From NCBI GenBank assembly GCA_002427505.1, contig DIRJ01000040.1:1-32771 (forward strand): a DNA stretch of 32,771 bases. Reading direction: 5' to 3'. The stretch is from Mageeibacillus sp. UBA5439 (GTDB taxonomy: Bacteria; Bacillota; Clostridia; Saccharofermentanales; DTU023). Numbering within the stretch: position 1 is the first letter of the stretch; every line of letters begins with the position of its first letter. Below are positions 15,266-24,368 of this stretch, piece by piece. Under the pieces are notes generated by a model. It was not told the origin of the DNA and ran no database searches. It was given only the letters and a program-made list of their open reading frames with translations. The translations under genes and the position numbers were made by a program.

Positions 15266-16879
15266 TTATGCTCTTTCTAAATTTTCCAACAAGGCTCTGA
15301 CCTGACCGACTCCTTCATTCATAAAAATGAAGTAACTGATTATCTTTTCATCCAGACCCGTCCCGGTTAAATTCAGGCCGAATATTTTTTCATTTTCCAG
15401 CATCGGTCTGATAGTCTCTTCACTATTTGAATTATCGCCGAATGCAATTTTAGCTAAGGCTGCCTGTAAATCGGCAAGCATAGGATCCGGAGACAGCTCC
15501 ATTTTCTTGCCTCTGTCGTCCACAGCCAACAGATAGCGCAGCCAGCCTGCCAAGACTGCAGGAATAAAGTTTAAATCCCCAAGTAATTCCGGCTTATCAA
15601 CAGCATAGGCTTTAAGTGTATTGCCGAAACGAACCGGTATCTTTTGTGAGGTATCAGTGGCAATGCGCTGGGTCGTATCAGGCAAAAAGGGATTGGGAAA
15701 GCGTTCTTCAATTACCGTATCCAGAAATTCCTGCGGATCGAGGATGCCCGGATTTACAACTACAGGCAAGCCTTCCTTGTAGCCGACCCCTTTAATCAGA
15801 TTCAGTAAATCCTTATCCTTAACAGCCTGGTTGATTTTATTAACGCCCAGTAAACTGCCGAAAATTGCCAGGGCTGTATGCAGGGGGTTGAGGCAGGTGG
15901 TAACTTTCATTGTTTCAGCCAAATCAACAGTTATGCGGTCTGTAAAAATAATTCCGCCGTGACCCCAGTCGGGTTTTCCATTGACAAAGCTGTCTTCAAT
16001 GACCAGATATTCGGTTTCTTCACCGTTTACAAAGGATGGAGCCAGTTGTCTCCCCTTAAGCAAAGTGCCTTCTACGTCTTCATACCCTCTGCTCTTCAGC
16101 ATCCGGGCAACAGAAGAGTCGGCTCCGGGAGTAATTTTATCAATCATAGTCCAGGGAAAGCGTATTTTGCTTTCATCTCTAAGATAGTCGCAAAACTCCG
16201 ATTCCAGATAGCCCTGACCTGTCCAGGCTTCAGCGTATGCTAAAACTGCATCCCTGAATAAGGAACCGTTATGAGAAACATTATCGAAGCTTAATAGGGT
16301 CAGGGGATATCGTCCGGCTAAAAACCTCTGATACAGCAAGAGGCAAATAATCCCCATGGCATTGGAAGTGTGCATTTCAGGATCCTGCATTTCAGATTGC
16401 ACGCTTGCGGTGAAATCTCCCTTATGATCCAGAAGGTTATAGCCTTTTTCCGTGATAGTACACGAAATATACTCTAAAGATTCCTGAGAGAAAATCTCTG
16501 CCAGTCTCTGCCAGTCTTCATGTTTTCTTATTGCTTTTAAAGTCTCCGCTATACAGCCTACCACGCGTAAATCCAGATCACCGTCTGATTTCAGAGTTAC
16601 AGCCGTACTTAAGTTGTCATAGGGACGAAAAATATAATCGAGTGAGTCAGCGTTGAAAGTTTCTGCAACTATAACTCCGGTATCGGTCAGGCCAAGGTCC
16701 AGGAGTTCATCCTGAACCCGCGCAATAAACATACGGAACAGGTTACCGGGTCCGAAGTGCAACCAGCGAGGTTTGGCTTTGGTTTCTGCTCTCAGTAGCT
16801 TAATATCGTATTTCGGTAAATTAAAACCCTTGTCTTCCCATCTTTCTCGGTTCTTAATAGAGTCTAAATTTAGCTTCAT
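15266..16879 (-). CDS. uxuB: Fructuronate reductase (mannitol dehydrogenase family)
   Basis: Reduces D-fructuronate to D-mannonate with NADH. The 537 residues span the long-chain polyol dehydrogenase family: an N-terminal nucleotide-binding region with RWLHFGPGNLFR, and a C-terminal domain with TEKGYNL, SFDNVSHNG, PWTMIDKITP, VIEDSFVNG and the KVTTCLNPLHTALAIFG helix that carries the catalytic His and Asn. A tagaturonate reductase (UxaB) would look alike, but the presence of UxaE and UxuA in the operon and the lack of an altronate dehydratase favour the fructuronate role. It starts at the ATG at 16879 with a TTGGAGAT ribosome site, 50 bases after uxaC. Confidence 0.88.
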   Translation of the reverse strand: MKLNLDSIKNRERWEDKGFNLPKYDIKLLRAETKAKPRWLHFGPGNLFRMFIARVQDELLDLGLTDTGVIVAETFNADSLDYIFRPYDNLSTAVTLKSDGDLDLRVVGCIAETLKAIRKHEDWQRLAEIFSQESLEYISCTITEKGYNLLDHKGDFTASVQSEMQDPEMHTSNAMGIICLLLYQRFLAGRYPLTLLSFDNVSHNGSLFRDAVLAYAEAWTGQGYLESEFCDYLRDESKIRFPWTMIDKITPGADSSVARMLKSRGYEDVEGTLLKGRQLAPSFVNGEETEYLVIEDSFVNGKPDWGHGGIIFTDRITVDLAETMKVTTCLNPLHTALAIFGSLLGVNKINQAVKDKDLLNLIKGVGYKEGLPVVVNPGILDPQEFLDTVIEERFPNPFLPDTTQRIATDTSQKIPVRFGNTLKAYAVDKPELLGDLNFIPAVLAGWLRYLLAVDDRGKKMELSPDPMLADLQAALAKIAFGDNSNSEETIRPMLENEKIFGLNLTGTGLDEKIISYFIFMNEGVGQVRALLENLERA

Positions 16880-16929
16880 TTATATCTCCAACATATATCT
16901 GTCAGCAATCATATGGCTGTTTTTTACTA

Positions 16930-18330
16930 CTAAAAATCAAAATACCTCATGCAGTTATCACGCGAGATATTTCTGACCATTTCTCCTAAAGCTTCTCTAT
17001 CGTCAGGATATTCGCCATTCTCAACCCAGGTCCCGAGGATGTCACAGAGGATTCTACGGAAATAGTCATGCCTCACATAGGATAGGATACTTCTGGAATC
17101 CGTTGTCATACCGATGAAATTACCCAGGACCCCATAATTTGCCAGAGAGGTCATCTGGTCACGCATGCCCCGGATATGATCGTTAAACCACCAGGCTGAT
17201 CCTTGTTGCATCTTTCCTTTAGTCCCGCCCCCCTGAAAACATCCGAGTATAGTACAAATCACCGGATTATCATTGGGGTTCAGAGAGTAAACTACTGTTT
17301 TAGCCAGTTCATCTGTCAGGTAAAGGTCATTAAGGAACCTTGATAAATCGACGAAATCTATGGTCTGACCGATACAGTCAAAACCGGTGTCCGGTCCCAG
17401 CGAATCAAACATCTTTGTATTGAGGTCCCTTCCGGCTCCGAGATGTAATTGCATAACCCAATTCTTTTTACTGTATTGTCTACCCAGATGTAGAAGTAAA
17501 TTTGTCCGGTACTGCAAAGTTTCTTCCTTGCTAAGAGTTTGTCCCGACCTGCGTCTGGTGAAGATTTCCGCCACTTGTTCCGGAGAAGCAGGCAGGTAAT
17601 CTACTTGATGGATGCCGTGGTCAGATAGCTTGCATCCTCTTTGGTGAAAATAATTCATTCGTTGTTCAATTGCACTAAGCAGACTGCCGAAATCGACGAT
17701 ATCTACGCCGCTGACCTTGCCAAGCTTATCAATATATTCATTAAATTCCGGAGACTCGATGTTCAGCAGCTTGTCCGGCCGCCATGCAGGGAGTACACGG
17801 GCAGGTAATGTTGAATCTTTGGCCATCATTTCATGGTATTTCAGGTCGTCCAGAGGATCATCGGTCGTACAGATAAGCTCAACGTTGGATGCAGCAATTA
17901 TGCTTCTTGCATCCAGTTTTTTCTCACGGATAAGAGTATTACAATGGTCCCAGACATATGGAGCGGTTTTCCCGTTAAGCACACCCTTGTAATTGAAATA
18001 ACGATTCAGCTCCATGTGGCTCCAGTGATACAAAGGATTCCCGGGCGAATTTGCCAGGCTTTCAGCGTATTTCTGAAATTTCTCTTCGTCGCCGGCGTCT
18101 CCGGTAATATAGTATTCATCTACACCATTGGCGCGCATGATTCGCCATTTGTAATGATCTCCCTTAAGCCACATTTGAGCTATATTCTCATATTGCATGT
18201 TTTCAGCAATTTCTCGGGGATCAATGTGGCAGTGATAATCAACAATAGCCAGATTCTTTGCAAAGCCTTCATACAGTTCTACCGAAGTTTTTGTCTTTAG
18301 CAAAAAATCAACGCCCATAAATTCTTTCAC
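16930..18330 (-). CDS. uxaC: Glucuronate/galacturonate isomerase
   Basis: Isomerises D-glucuronate to D-fructuronate and D-galacturonate to D-tagaturonate, the entry step of the pathway. At 466 residues it is the usual length and shows the family signatures VDYHCHIDPREIAENM near the start, GDHYKWRIMRANGV, CTTDDPLDDL, MQLHLGAGRDLN and MTTDSRSILSYVRHDYFRRI near the end. The start is a GTG at 18330, seven bases after GGAGG; an in-frame ATG at 18318 lacks such a site. It lies 89 bases after kdgK, the widest gap within this operon; the gap holds a short inverted repeat (18409-18424) but no clear terminator or promoter. Confidence 0.95.
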   Translation of the reverse strand: MKEFMGVDFLLKTKTSVELYEGFAKNLAIVDYHCHIDPREIAENMQYENIAQMWLKGDHYKWRIMRANGVDEYYITGDAGDEEKFQKYAESLANSPGNPLYHWSHMELNRYFNYKGVLNGKTAPYVWDHCNTLIREKKLDARSIIAASNVELICTTDDPLDDLKYHEMMAKDSTLPARVLPAWRPDKLLNIESPEFNEYIDKLGKVSGVDIVDFGSLLSAIEQRMNYFHQRGCKLSDHGIHQVDYLPASPEQVAEIFTRRRSGQTLSKEETLQYRTNLLLHLGRQYSKKNWVMQLHLGAGRDLNTKMFDSLGPDTGFDCIGQTIDFVDLSRFLNDLYLTDELAKTVVYSLNPNDNPVICTILGCFQGGGTKGKMQQGSAWWFNDHIRGMRDQMTSLANYGVLGNFIGMTTDSRSILSYVRHDYFRRILCDILGTWVENGEYPDDREALGEMVRNISRDNCMRYFDF

Positions 18331-18419
18331 TGTTTTTCCTCCATGGTGATGATAAGCCTAATAAGCTGCATGCATATAGGCTGTTTATGTAACTATACCT
18401 TGTTTTAGGCTAAGTCAGC

Positions 18420-19442
18420 TTAGCGCTGTACTCTTCCGCTTGAATCGCCGCCTAGAAGATTTTTGACCTCTGCAAGAGTTACCCGGTTGAAGTCCCCTTC
18501 GATACTATGCTTCAGGCAAGAAGCCGCTGTTGCGAAATCCAGGGCATCTCCTGAGCTCATTCCTTTTAGAAGGCCGTAGATGAGACCTCCACCAAAGCTA
18601 TCACCGCCGCCGACTCGATCTACTATTTGAATCGGATAAGTTTTAGAAAAATGAAAGTCATTGCTGTCATACAGCAAGGCTGACCATTCATTATAATTCG
18701 CGCTGATGCTGGTTCTAAGCGTAATCGCTACATAAGAAAAGTTAAATCTCTCTTTTAATTGAAGTGCAACATCCTTATAGCCTTCGTAATTCAATTTGCC
18801 CTGTACAACATCTGTATCCGATCCTTTGATGCCGAAGACCTTCTCCGCATCCTCTTCGTTAGCTATGCAGAGATCGACATGCTCCATCAACTTGCTCATG
18901 GTTTCGCAGGCTTCATCTGTGGTCCAAAGGTTCTTTCTGTAGTTCAAATCGCAACTGACCTTGATCGATTTTTCTTTTGCTTTCCGGCAAGCTTCCAGAC
19001 AAATATCCGCTACATTTTTGCCCAGTGCAGGGGTAATACCGGTAAAATGAAACCAGTCTGCACCATCAAATATTTCGTCCCAGTCAAAGTCATCCTTTTC
19101 TGCCATGGCTATGGCTGAGTAAGCCCTGTCATAAATCACTTTTGAAGGTCTTTGTGAAGCACCCTTTTCCAGATAATATATGCCGACTCTTGAGCCGCCA
19201 CGTTTGATTAAGCCTGTGTCCACACCGAAATATTTCAATTGATTGACTGCTGCCCGACCTATGTCATTCTCCGGAAGTTTTGTTACAAATGCAGCATCAA
19301 GACCATAGTTTGCCAGTGAAACAGCAACATTTGCTTCACCACCTCCGAAGCTGGCTTGCATCCTGTCATTTTGAAAAAACCTTAAAGAAGCCTCCGGTGT
19401 CAATCTAAGCATTATCTCACCAAAAGTAACAACTCGTTTCAT
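18420..19442 (-). CDS. kdgK: 2-keto-3-deoxygluconate kinase
   Basis: Phosphorylates 2-keto-3-deoxygluconate to the 6-phosphate. The 340-residue PfkB protein has the N-terminal TFGEIMLRLTPEASLRFFQ signature of KdgK, the GGGEANVAVSLA motif, the central SCDLNYRKNLW and the C-terminal VDRVGGGDSFGGGLIYG with the catalytic Asp. I start it at the ATG at 19442, which has AGGAG eight bases upstream and gives the normal family start; the longer frame to 19487 runs into kdgA. It follows kdgA by only 4 bases, as expected for enzymes of successive steps. Confidence 0.93.
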   Translation of the reverse strand: MKRVVTFGEIMLRLTPEASLRFFQNDRMQASFGGGEANVAVSLANYGLDAAFVTKLPENDIGRAAVNQLKYFGVDTGLIKRGGSRVGIYYLEKGASQRPSKVIYDRAYSAIAMAEKDDFDWDEIFDGADWFHFTGITPALGKNVADICLEACRKAKEKSIKVSCDLNYRKNLWTTDEACETMSKLMEHVDLCIANEEDAEKVFGIKGSDTDVVQGKLNYEGYKDVALQLKERFNFSYVAITLRTSISANYNEWSALLYDSNDFHFSKTYPIQIVDRVGGGDSFGGGLIYGLLKGMSSGDALDFATAASCLKHSIEGDFNRVTLAEVKNLLGGDSSGRVQR

Positions 19443-19446
19443 ATTA

Positions 19447-20097
19447 TCAGCTCCTAGCATTCTTAATAACGTCAACAGACTCAACACATAATCTGCTAAC
19501 TTCCGACCAATTCCTACTCTTCAAGAGTTTGTCTGAAACCATATAGGAGCCGCCGCAAGCTAAGATACGCTTGTCTGCAGCATATTCTCCCAGATTTTCT
19601 AAGGAAATGCCCCCTGTTGGAATGAACTTCATATCAGGAAAAGGTCCTGACAAAGCTTTGATCGTGGCCAGGCCACCGTATTGTGAAGCGGGAAAAAACT
19701 TGGCCACGTAAAGGCCATGTTTAATAATTCTTTGAATCTCAGTCGGTGTTATCGCCCCTGCAAAGACCGGCATCTGCTGCTCTATGCAGTAGCTTACTAT
19801 CTCTTCATCATAGCCCGGGCTTACAATGAAAGCCGCCATGGCCTCGATCGCCAGCTTCACCTGATCCAGGGTTAAAACGGTTCCGGCTCCGACCAGCATC
19901 TCGGGGAAACTATCTCTCATTGCCCGAATAATCTGATCTGCTTTCTCGGTACGAAAGGTTACTTCTGCAGCAGACACTCCCCCCGCAATCAAGGCCTGAG
20001 CCAGATGAGGAGCATCTGCGGGATCATCAAGCTTAATTACAGGTATGATACCTATTTCAGCTATCTTGGATTCCATCTTTTTTTGCCAGTCAAACAT
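19447..20097 (-). CDS. kdgA: 2-keto-3-deoxy-6-phosphogluconate aldolase
   Basis: Class I aldolase that splits KDPG into pyruvate and glyceraldehyde 3-phosphate. The 216-residue TIM barrel has the catalytic Glu in AAEVTFRT, the GAGTVLT motif and the Schiff-base Lys in YVAKFFPAS, then FIPTGGIS, all as in Eda/KdgA. The ATG at 20097 is preceded by GGAGAGA; an in-frame ATG at 20109 overlaps that site and is less likely. It lies 32 bases after uxuA and 4 before kdgK. Confidence 0.95.
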   Translation of the reverse strand: MFDWQKKMESKIAEIGIIPVIKLDDPADAPHLAQALIAGGVSAAEVTFRTEKADQIIRAMRDSFPEMLVGAGTVLTLDQVKLAIEAMAAFIVSPGYDEEIVSYCIEQQMPVFAGAITPTEIQRIIKHGLYVAKFFPASQYGGLATIKALSGPFPDMKFIPTGGISLENLGEYAADKRILACGGSYMVSDKLLKSRNWSEVSRLCVESVDVIKNARS

Positions 20098-20129
20098 AAA
20101 TCTCTCCATTTTTTCCGGGCCGGATCTGT

Positions 20130-21215
20130 TTAAACAGTTTGAACCTTTGATTTTTTAATTGCCTCCCAGAGTCCGTTCATATATGCGACTCCTAATGCAC
20201 GATCATAAAGGCCATAACCAGCACGTCCCTGCTCATCCCATATCATTCTGCCGTGGTCCGGCCTGACATAACCTTCGAAGCCTATCTCATCATAGGCCTT
20301 CATAATCTCGTAGATATCAAGTGATCCGTCTTCTGATAAATGAGAAGATTCATCAAATATCCCTTGTTCGTGTACTCGTATGTTCCGGATGTGGGCAAAA
20401 TGGATTTTTCCATCTTTTCCGAAATGCCTGATCAGATCCGGGATTTTATTATCTTGATCTGCTCCCAGAGAACCGGAGCATAGTGTGAGTCCGTTATGTT
20501 TACTGTCAACGAGAGACAGTATGCGGTCCAAATTTTCCTTAGAATTGGCGATTCTCGGGATACCGAAAATACTCCAGGGCGGATCATCCGGATGAATCGC
20601 CATTTTCACATCATAAGCTTCGCATGTAGGGATAATGGACTCTAAAAAATACTTTAGATTGTTAAAAAGATCATCTTCCGTAAAGCCTTCATAACGACTG
20701 AATTGAGTCCTTAATTCCTTAATACGCTCAGGCTCCCAACCGGGCATTTTGAAACTGCCCGGATTGTCTTCGATCTTTTTTGCCAGATCTTTCACATCCT
20801 TCATCCGGTCGATAATCCGCGCATCATAGGAAAGTACATTTGACCCGTCGGAGAGTTCTTTTGCCAAATCGGATCTGGTCCAGTCGAAAATAGGCATGAA
20901 ATTGTAGCAAATAACCTTGATGCCGAGCTTGCCCAGATTCTTAATCGTCTCAATGTAATTTTCGATATAACGATCACGGCTTGGGATGCCCAGCTTAATG
21001 TCCTCATGGACATTAACACTTTCAATTACTTCAAATTCCAGCCCCGCATCATTAACCTCTTGTTTGAGTGACGCTATTTCCTCAGTTGGCCATGTTTCAC
21101 CAACAGGGATATCCATAAGCGAACCGGCAATTCCACGTATTTTGGGAATCTGCCTTATGTGTCTGAGAGGGATTGGATCCAAGCTGCTTCCAAACCAGCG
21201 GAAAATCATTTTCAT
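20130..21215 (-). CDS. uxuA: Mannonate dehydratase
   Basis: Dehydrates D-mannonate to 2-keto-3-deoxygluconate. The 361 residues match the UxuA family throughout: FRWFGSSLDPIPLRHIRQIP at the start, VNVHEDIKLG, VICYNFMPIFDWTRSDL, MAIHPDDPPWSIFGIPRI with metal-binding His, TLCSGSLGA, and the C-terminal GYVRPDHGRMIWDE with a further metal His. The start at 21215 or Met3 at 21209 is 4 to 10 bases after the stop of the cupin gene, so translation is probably coupled. Confidence 0.96.
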   Translation of the reverse strand: MKMIFRWFGSSLDPIPLRHIRQIPKIRGIAGSLMDIPVGETWPTEEIASLKQEVNDAGLEFEVIESVNVHEDIKLGIPSRDRYIENYIETIKNLGKLGIKVICYNFMPIFDWTRSDLAKELSDGSNVLSYDARIIDRMKDVKDLAKKIEDNPGSFKMPGWEPERIKELRTQFSRYEGFTEDDLFNNLKYFLESIIPTCEAYDVKMAIHPDDPPWSIFGIPRIANSKENLDRILSLVDSKHNGLTLCSGSLGADQDNKIPDLIRHFGKDGKIHFAHIRNIRVHEQGIFDESSHLSEDGSLDIYEIMKAYDEIGFEGYVRPDHGRMIWDEQGRAGYGLYDRALGVAYMNGLWEAIKKSKVQTV

Positions 21216-21219
21216 AGGC

Positions 21220-21969
21220 TTATTTTATTTCACCCGGGTAGCCGTCGGTGCAAAGTTCAAACCAAATATAGGCAAACTTCTCACCTTCGGCACATTCGCT
21301 GCCGTGAGAAAATCCACTCCTGGTATAAGTGACATCACCGGCTTGCAAATGAACTGTTTCATCACCTGCTGTATAAGTAAAGCTTGCTCCCGGAAGTACG
21401 ATATACCACTGCTGTAATTCATTGTGGATATGTTGACCGATGTAGTTAGGCCCTGAACCGAAATTTGCACCCATGCTCAATCTGCCAAGGTTGCGATGCT
21501 CCAACATCATCTTTTGTACAATGTCTGAACCGGTGAAGTCTTCAGTATACTGCCAGGCTTCGGAGACGCCTCTGAACCTTGGTAAGGCCATTCTGGATTC
21601 AACCAAAGTCGTCTTATCATAATCATTGACTTCAGTCACGATATGAAGTATTTCAAGAGTCTCTTTGGAATCCAGAGCACATTTAATGCTAAACTGCTCA
21701 ACATCAAATTCCGGAACAAAAACAGAAACTTCATTGATAATATAAGCTTGCCTGGGAGTTCTGATATAGCCTTTGCCACTTGTGAACAGAAACACCTGAT
21801 TGTTTTCAGTTAACTTATAAATTTCGGGCGTCCATTCAGCACCGGCCTGAAGTGAAACTCGCTCGAAAGCGGCATCTTCGTATTCGCCAACTAAAATCGG
21901 TATTCTGGAAATCCCATTCTCATAAACATGTTCGGTCTCTGAACCTCTTGAAATCTTTATTAAACCCAT
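21220..21969 (-). CDS. Two-domain cupin protein, copy 2 (head of hexuronate operon)
   Basis: First gene of the hexuronate operon and a close paralogue of the protein at 8433-9185; both are 249-250 residues with the same C-terminal cupin metal site (GQHIHNELQQW, and His in FSHGS) and the same ending DGYPGEIK. I start it at the ATG at 21969, eight bases after AGGAGG; an ATG at 21975 is too close to that site and a longer frame to 22068 is not supported. Its place directly ahead of uxuA suggests a step at or before uronate isomerisation, or a small-molecule sensing role. I do not recognise a characterised family, and it is distinct from KduI by length. Confidence 0.85.
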   Translation of the reverse strand: MGLIKISRGSETEHVYENGISRIPILVGEYEDAAFERVSLQAGAEWTPEIYKLTENNQVFLFTSGKGYIRTPRQAYIINEVSVFVPEFDVEQFSIKCALDSKETLEILHIVTEVNDYDKTTLVESRMALPRFRGVSEAWQYTEDFTGSDIVQKMMLEHRNLGRLSMGANFGSGPNYIGQHIHNELQQWYIVLPGASFTYTAGDETVHLQAGDVTYTRSGFSHGSECAEGEKFAYIWFELCTDGYPGEIK

Positions 21970-22148
21970 TGTCATATCCTCCTGCTTGATATTTTTTAGA
22001 TAGCTGTTCACGCAAAGTCTTATTCTTTTGTTGATATGCCGGAATCTAAGAAGAAATCGATATCCCATATTCTTTTCACAGTATCTAGCTACTGCTATAC
22101 TGTTTATTAATAGGGTTAGGATATCCTGTTAAAGACTTGGCAATGATT

Positions 22149-22176
22149 TTGATTTTTTCAAATTGCGTGATATATT
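22149..22176 (+). promoter_or_regulatory. Candidate promoter of the gntR gene
   Basis: TTGATT (22149-22154) and TATATT (22171-22176) are 16 bases apart, and TG one base before the -10 makes it an extended -10. It overlaps the operator region, fitting autoregulation. Confidence 0.5.
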
Positions 22177-22214
22177 GAAAGTATATGATTGATATACCTT
22201 CAGTATATCAATCA
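22168..22214. promoter_or_regulatory. Double operator between the hexuronate operon and gntR
   Basis: The right site is a perfect 12+5+12 palindrome, TGATTGATATAC (22186-22197) with GTATATCAATCA (22203-22214). The left site, TGATATAT-N5-GTATATGA (22168-22188), is an imperfect version with the same 5-base spacer and overlaps it by three bases. The core GATATAY-N5-RTATATC recurs at 10024-10048. Located between divergent genes, it can control both gntR and the hexuronate operon. Confidence 0.78.
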
Positions 22215-22269
22215 ATTTAGCATAAATATCTGCCTATGTCAATGAAGATTCTTGTTTGAGGTCAACATA

Positions 22270-22947
22270 ATGAAGGAAGTACTTTTTCAAAAAAAAGAGG
22301 GTTTAAGCGCCTTAGCGTATAAAGAAATTAAGTCTATGGTTTTGGCAAACGTTTTAAAGCCTGCTGATATTTTTAGCGAAGCTCAATTGCAGGAGATGCT
22401 GAAAATCGGGAGGACACCTGTAAGAGAAGCTGTTTTGCAGTTATCTCAGGAAGGTTTTCTAATTGTTCATCCCAGGCGTGGCATTGAAGTTGCAAGGATA
22501 TCCCCCAAGCGAATTAAGGATATTTTTGAGATTCGCTCTTTGATGGAACCGGAAATATTGCGAATCGGTTTTTCGAAAATTGACAGAGAAAGACTGTACG
22601 AGATTAGAGATGAGTTTTTGAGTTATAAGGGCAGCGATTTCAATTTGACAAAGAGCGACACCCTGCATCTATCTGACTTAGATAATGAACTTCATATGAC
22701 AATAGTTAACTCTATCAGCAATGACTATGCCACAGAGCTGATGATTAGCTTTAATGATTATTTGACTCTGTTCCGTGCATCCACAACTATTGAGAACATC
22801 CGCTTTGAGCCCAGCAATCTTGAGCATATAGCTATCATCGAAAGCATCCTGAAGGATGATGTTGAAGAAGCTGCACTTAGATTGACTGATCACCTCGATG
22901 AATCCTACAAAGAATCAATAAAAATTGTAATGAATATCGCAACTTGA
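22270..22947 (+). CDS. GntR-family regulator, FadR/FCD subfamily
   Basis: A 225-residue transcription factor. The N-terminal winged helix-turn-helix spans about residues 10-70 (SALAYKEIKSMVL, then FSEAQLQEMLKIGRTPVREAVLQLSQEGFL, the GntR hallmark). The C-terminal helical FCD domain has the usual acid and His positions for a metal-linked effector site (DLDNELHMTIV, LEHIAII, LTDHLDESY). The ATG at 22270 follows GAGGT; a TTG at 22252 is in frame but lacks a site. Divergent from the hexuronate operon, it is the natural candidate for its repressor, with a hexuronate intermediate as effector, as in UxuR/ExuR; the effector is inference. Confidence 0.93.
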   Translation: MKEVLFQKKEGLSALAYKEIKSMVLANVLKPADIFSEAQLQEMLKIGRTPVREAVLQLSQEGFLIVHPRRGIEVARISPKRIKDIFEIRSLMEPEILRIGFSKIDRERLYEIRDEFLSYKGSDFNLTKSDTLHLSDLDNELHMTIVNSISNDYATELMISFNDYLTLFRASTTIENIRFEPSNLEHIAIIESILKDDVEEAALRLTDHLDESYKESIKIVMNIAT

Positions 22948-22981
22948 TTTTGTTTTAAAGAGTGAGATTGTACTATTCAAT

Positions 22982-23015
22982 AAGAAAAGGCCTGTTTCTG
23001 AGCAGGCCTTTTCTT
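22982..23015. terminator. Convergent terminator between gntR and codA-like gene
   Basis: AAGAAAAGGCCTG (22982-22994) and CAGGCCTTTTCTT (23003-23015) form a perfect 13-base stem with an 8-base loop, 34 bases after the gntR stop and 41 before the end of the opposite gene. T-rich on both strands, it can serve both. Confidence 0.85.
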
Positions 23016-23056
23016 GAGGAGATAAACATATAAAGGACTTCCCTGCTCCTTTATAT

Positions 23057-24292
23057 TTAAAAGTTGAATTCTGTCGTCCTTACGTTCTTGACAATGATCT
23101 CGCCATCCTTAATGACATAGGGACGGTTTGGAGCCTGAGCCATTGCTTCACGGATATTCTGAGCATCGATCACCACAAGATTTGCCGCGCAGCCTTCATC
23201 AAGGCCGTAATCATCAAGCTTCATAATCTTGGCAGCATCATAGGTAATCATATCGAAAACCTTCTCCAGTTCAGGTGGAAGGCTCATCTGCGCTGCATGG
23301 ATTGTTACGTTTGCGACCTGCAACATGTCTGCGCTTCCCAAAGGATAGAAAGTATCATTAACACAGTCCTGACCAAAGCTTACATTTACACCGGCTTCGA
23401 GCAATTCTTTCACACGTGTGATACCACGCCTGATGGGCTGCTTGTCATTTCTTCCCTGCAGCATCAGGTTAGTCACAGGGTTAGTGATCATGTGGATATC
23501 GGCGCGTGCCACTTTTTCAATTACATAGGCAGCATAGTGGTCATCATAAGCTGCCAGGGCGCAGGTGTGACCGCAAGTAACCCGGCCTTCCCAACCGCGC
23601 TTAATGGTTTCGTCAGCCACCATTTCCAATGTGCGGTAGAAAGGATCGTCTGTCTCGTCCACATGCATGTCGATGTCGGCGTCATATTTTTCTGCCAAAT
23701 CGAAACAGAACTTGACATGGGCCAGGCTGTCGTCAGGTGTGTTCTCATTGGCGGGCATTCCACCAACAATGTCACAGCCCATCTGCATGGCTTCGTCCAT
23801 AAGTTTGTCGCAGCCGGGATCCTTAATAATACCTTCCTGCGGGAAAGCGACCAGTTGCATGGTCATAACATCTTTGTACTTTTCGCGGAGAGCAAGGACA
23901 CCCTTCAAGGGTTTTAAACCTCCGACCGTGTCGATATCAACGTGTGTTCTTATGGCCAAGGTGCCATTTTTAATAGCTGCTTCTACCACAAGGCCTGCGC
24001 GCTCGATAACATCTTCGTCGGTATACCGGCGTTTGCGATCCCAAATAATTTCGATTGCTTCGGTCAGAGTGCCGCTCACATTCTTTCTGACACTGTCCAG
24101 AATATTCACTTTATCCAGGTGAATATGGGGATCAATCAGCGCAGGGACCAAAAGACCACCTTCAACGTCAATGCTTGTATCTGCTGTAAGGTCGAGGTCT
24201 TGCCCTATCTTGCTGATAGTCTTGTCTTCACAGTAAACATCCCACAGGCCTTCTTTGTTTCTCAATTTACAATTTTTAATTAATAGCGACAT
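23057..24292 (-). CDS. codA: Cytosine deaminase-like amidohydrolase
   Basis: Metal-dependent amidohydrolase of 411 residues, very similar along its length to E. coli cytosine deaminase, which turns cytosine into uracil and ammonia. The metal and catalytic residues are kept: His56 and His58 (DPHIHLD), His210 and Glu213 (MHVDETDD), His242 (CGHTC) and Asp309 (FGQDC); Gln152 in LVAFPQEGI, which holds the pyrimidine, is also kept. Two pocket residues differ: Cys310 where E. coli has Asp314, and Phe315 where it has Trp319 (numbering offset is a constant four), so the substrate may be a related ring. A strong AAGGAGG precedes the ATG. It ends the molybdenum hydroxylase operon, 119 bases after the iron-sulfur subunit gene. 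Confidence 0.88.
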   Translation of the reverse strand: MSLLIKNCKLRNKEGLWDVYCEDKTISKIGQDLDLTADTSIDVEGGLLVPALIDPHIHLDKVNILDSVRKNVSGTLTEAIEIIWDRKRRYTDEDVIERAGLVVEAAIKNGTLAIRTHVDIDTVGGLKPLKGVLALREKYKDVMTMQLVAFPQEGIIKDPGCDKLMDEAMQMGCDIVGGMPANENTPDDSLAHVKFCFDLAEKYDADIDMHVDETDDPFYRTLEMVADETIKRGWEGRVTCGHTCALAAYDDHYAAYVIEKVARADIHMITNPVTNLMLQGRNDKQPIRRGITRVKELLEAGVNVSFGQDCVNDTFYPLGSADMLQVANVTIHAAQMSLPPELEKVFDMITYDAAKIMKLDDYGLDEGCAANLVVIDAQNIREAMAQAPNRPYVIKDGEIIVKNVRTTEFNF

Positions 24293-24368
24293 TTGTCCTC
24301 CTTCTTTGCTCAGTTCATTCTCAGTAACTGCAGCTACAATAATTTCTGTTCCTTCCCCATTAGTTGAA

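Noticed and set aside
18409..18424. GCTAAG-TCAG-CTTAGC inverted repeat at the kdgK stop codon
   Set aside because: Short stem and tight loop with no T tract; no evidence for a terminator or operator.
21220..22068. Longer 282-residue start for the second cupin
   Set aside because: AGGAGG lies in front of 21969, and the paralogue has 250 residues; the extra part is leader sequence.
23297..23917. 206-residue plus-strand frame opposite the deaminase
   Set aside because: Long only because the real gene's codon bias leaves few stops; no ribosome site, and it covers the conserved active-site region of codA.
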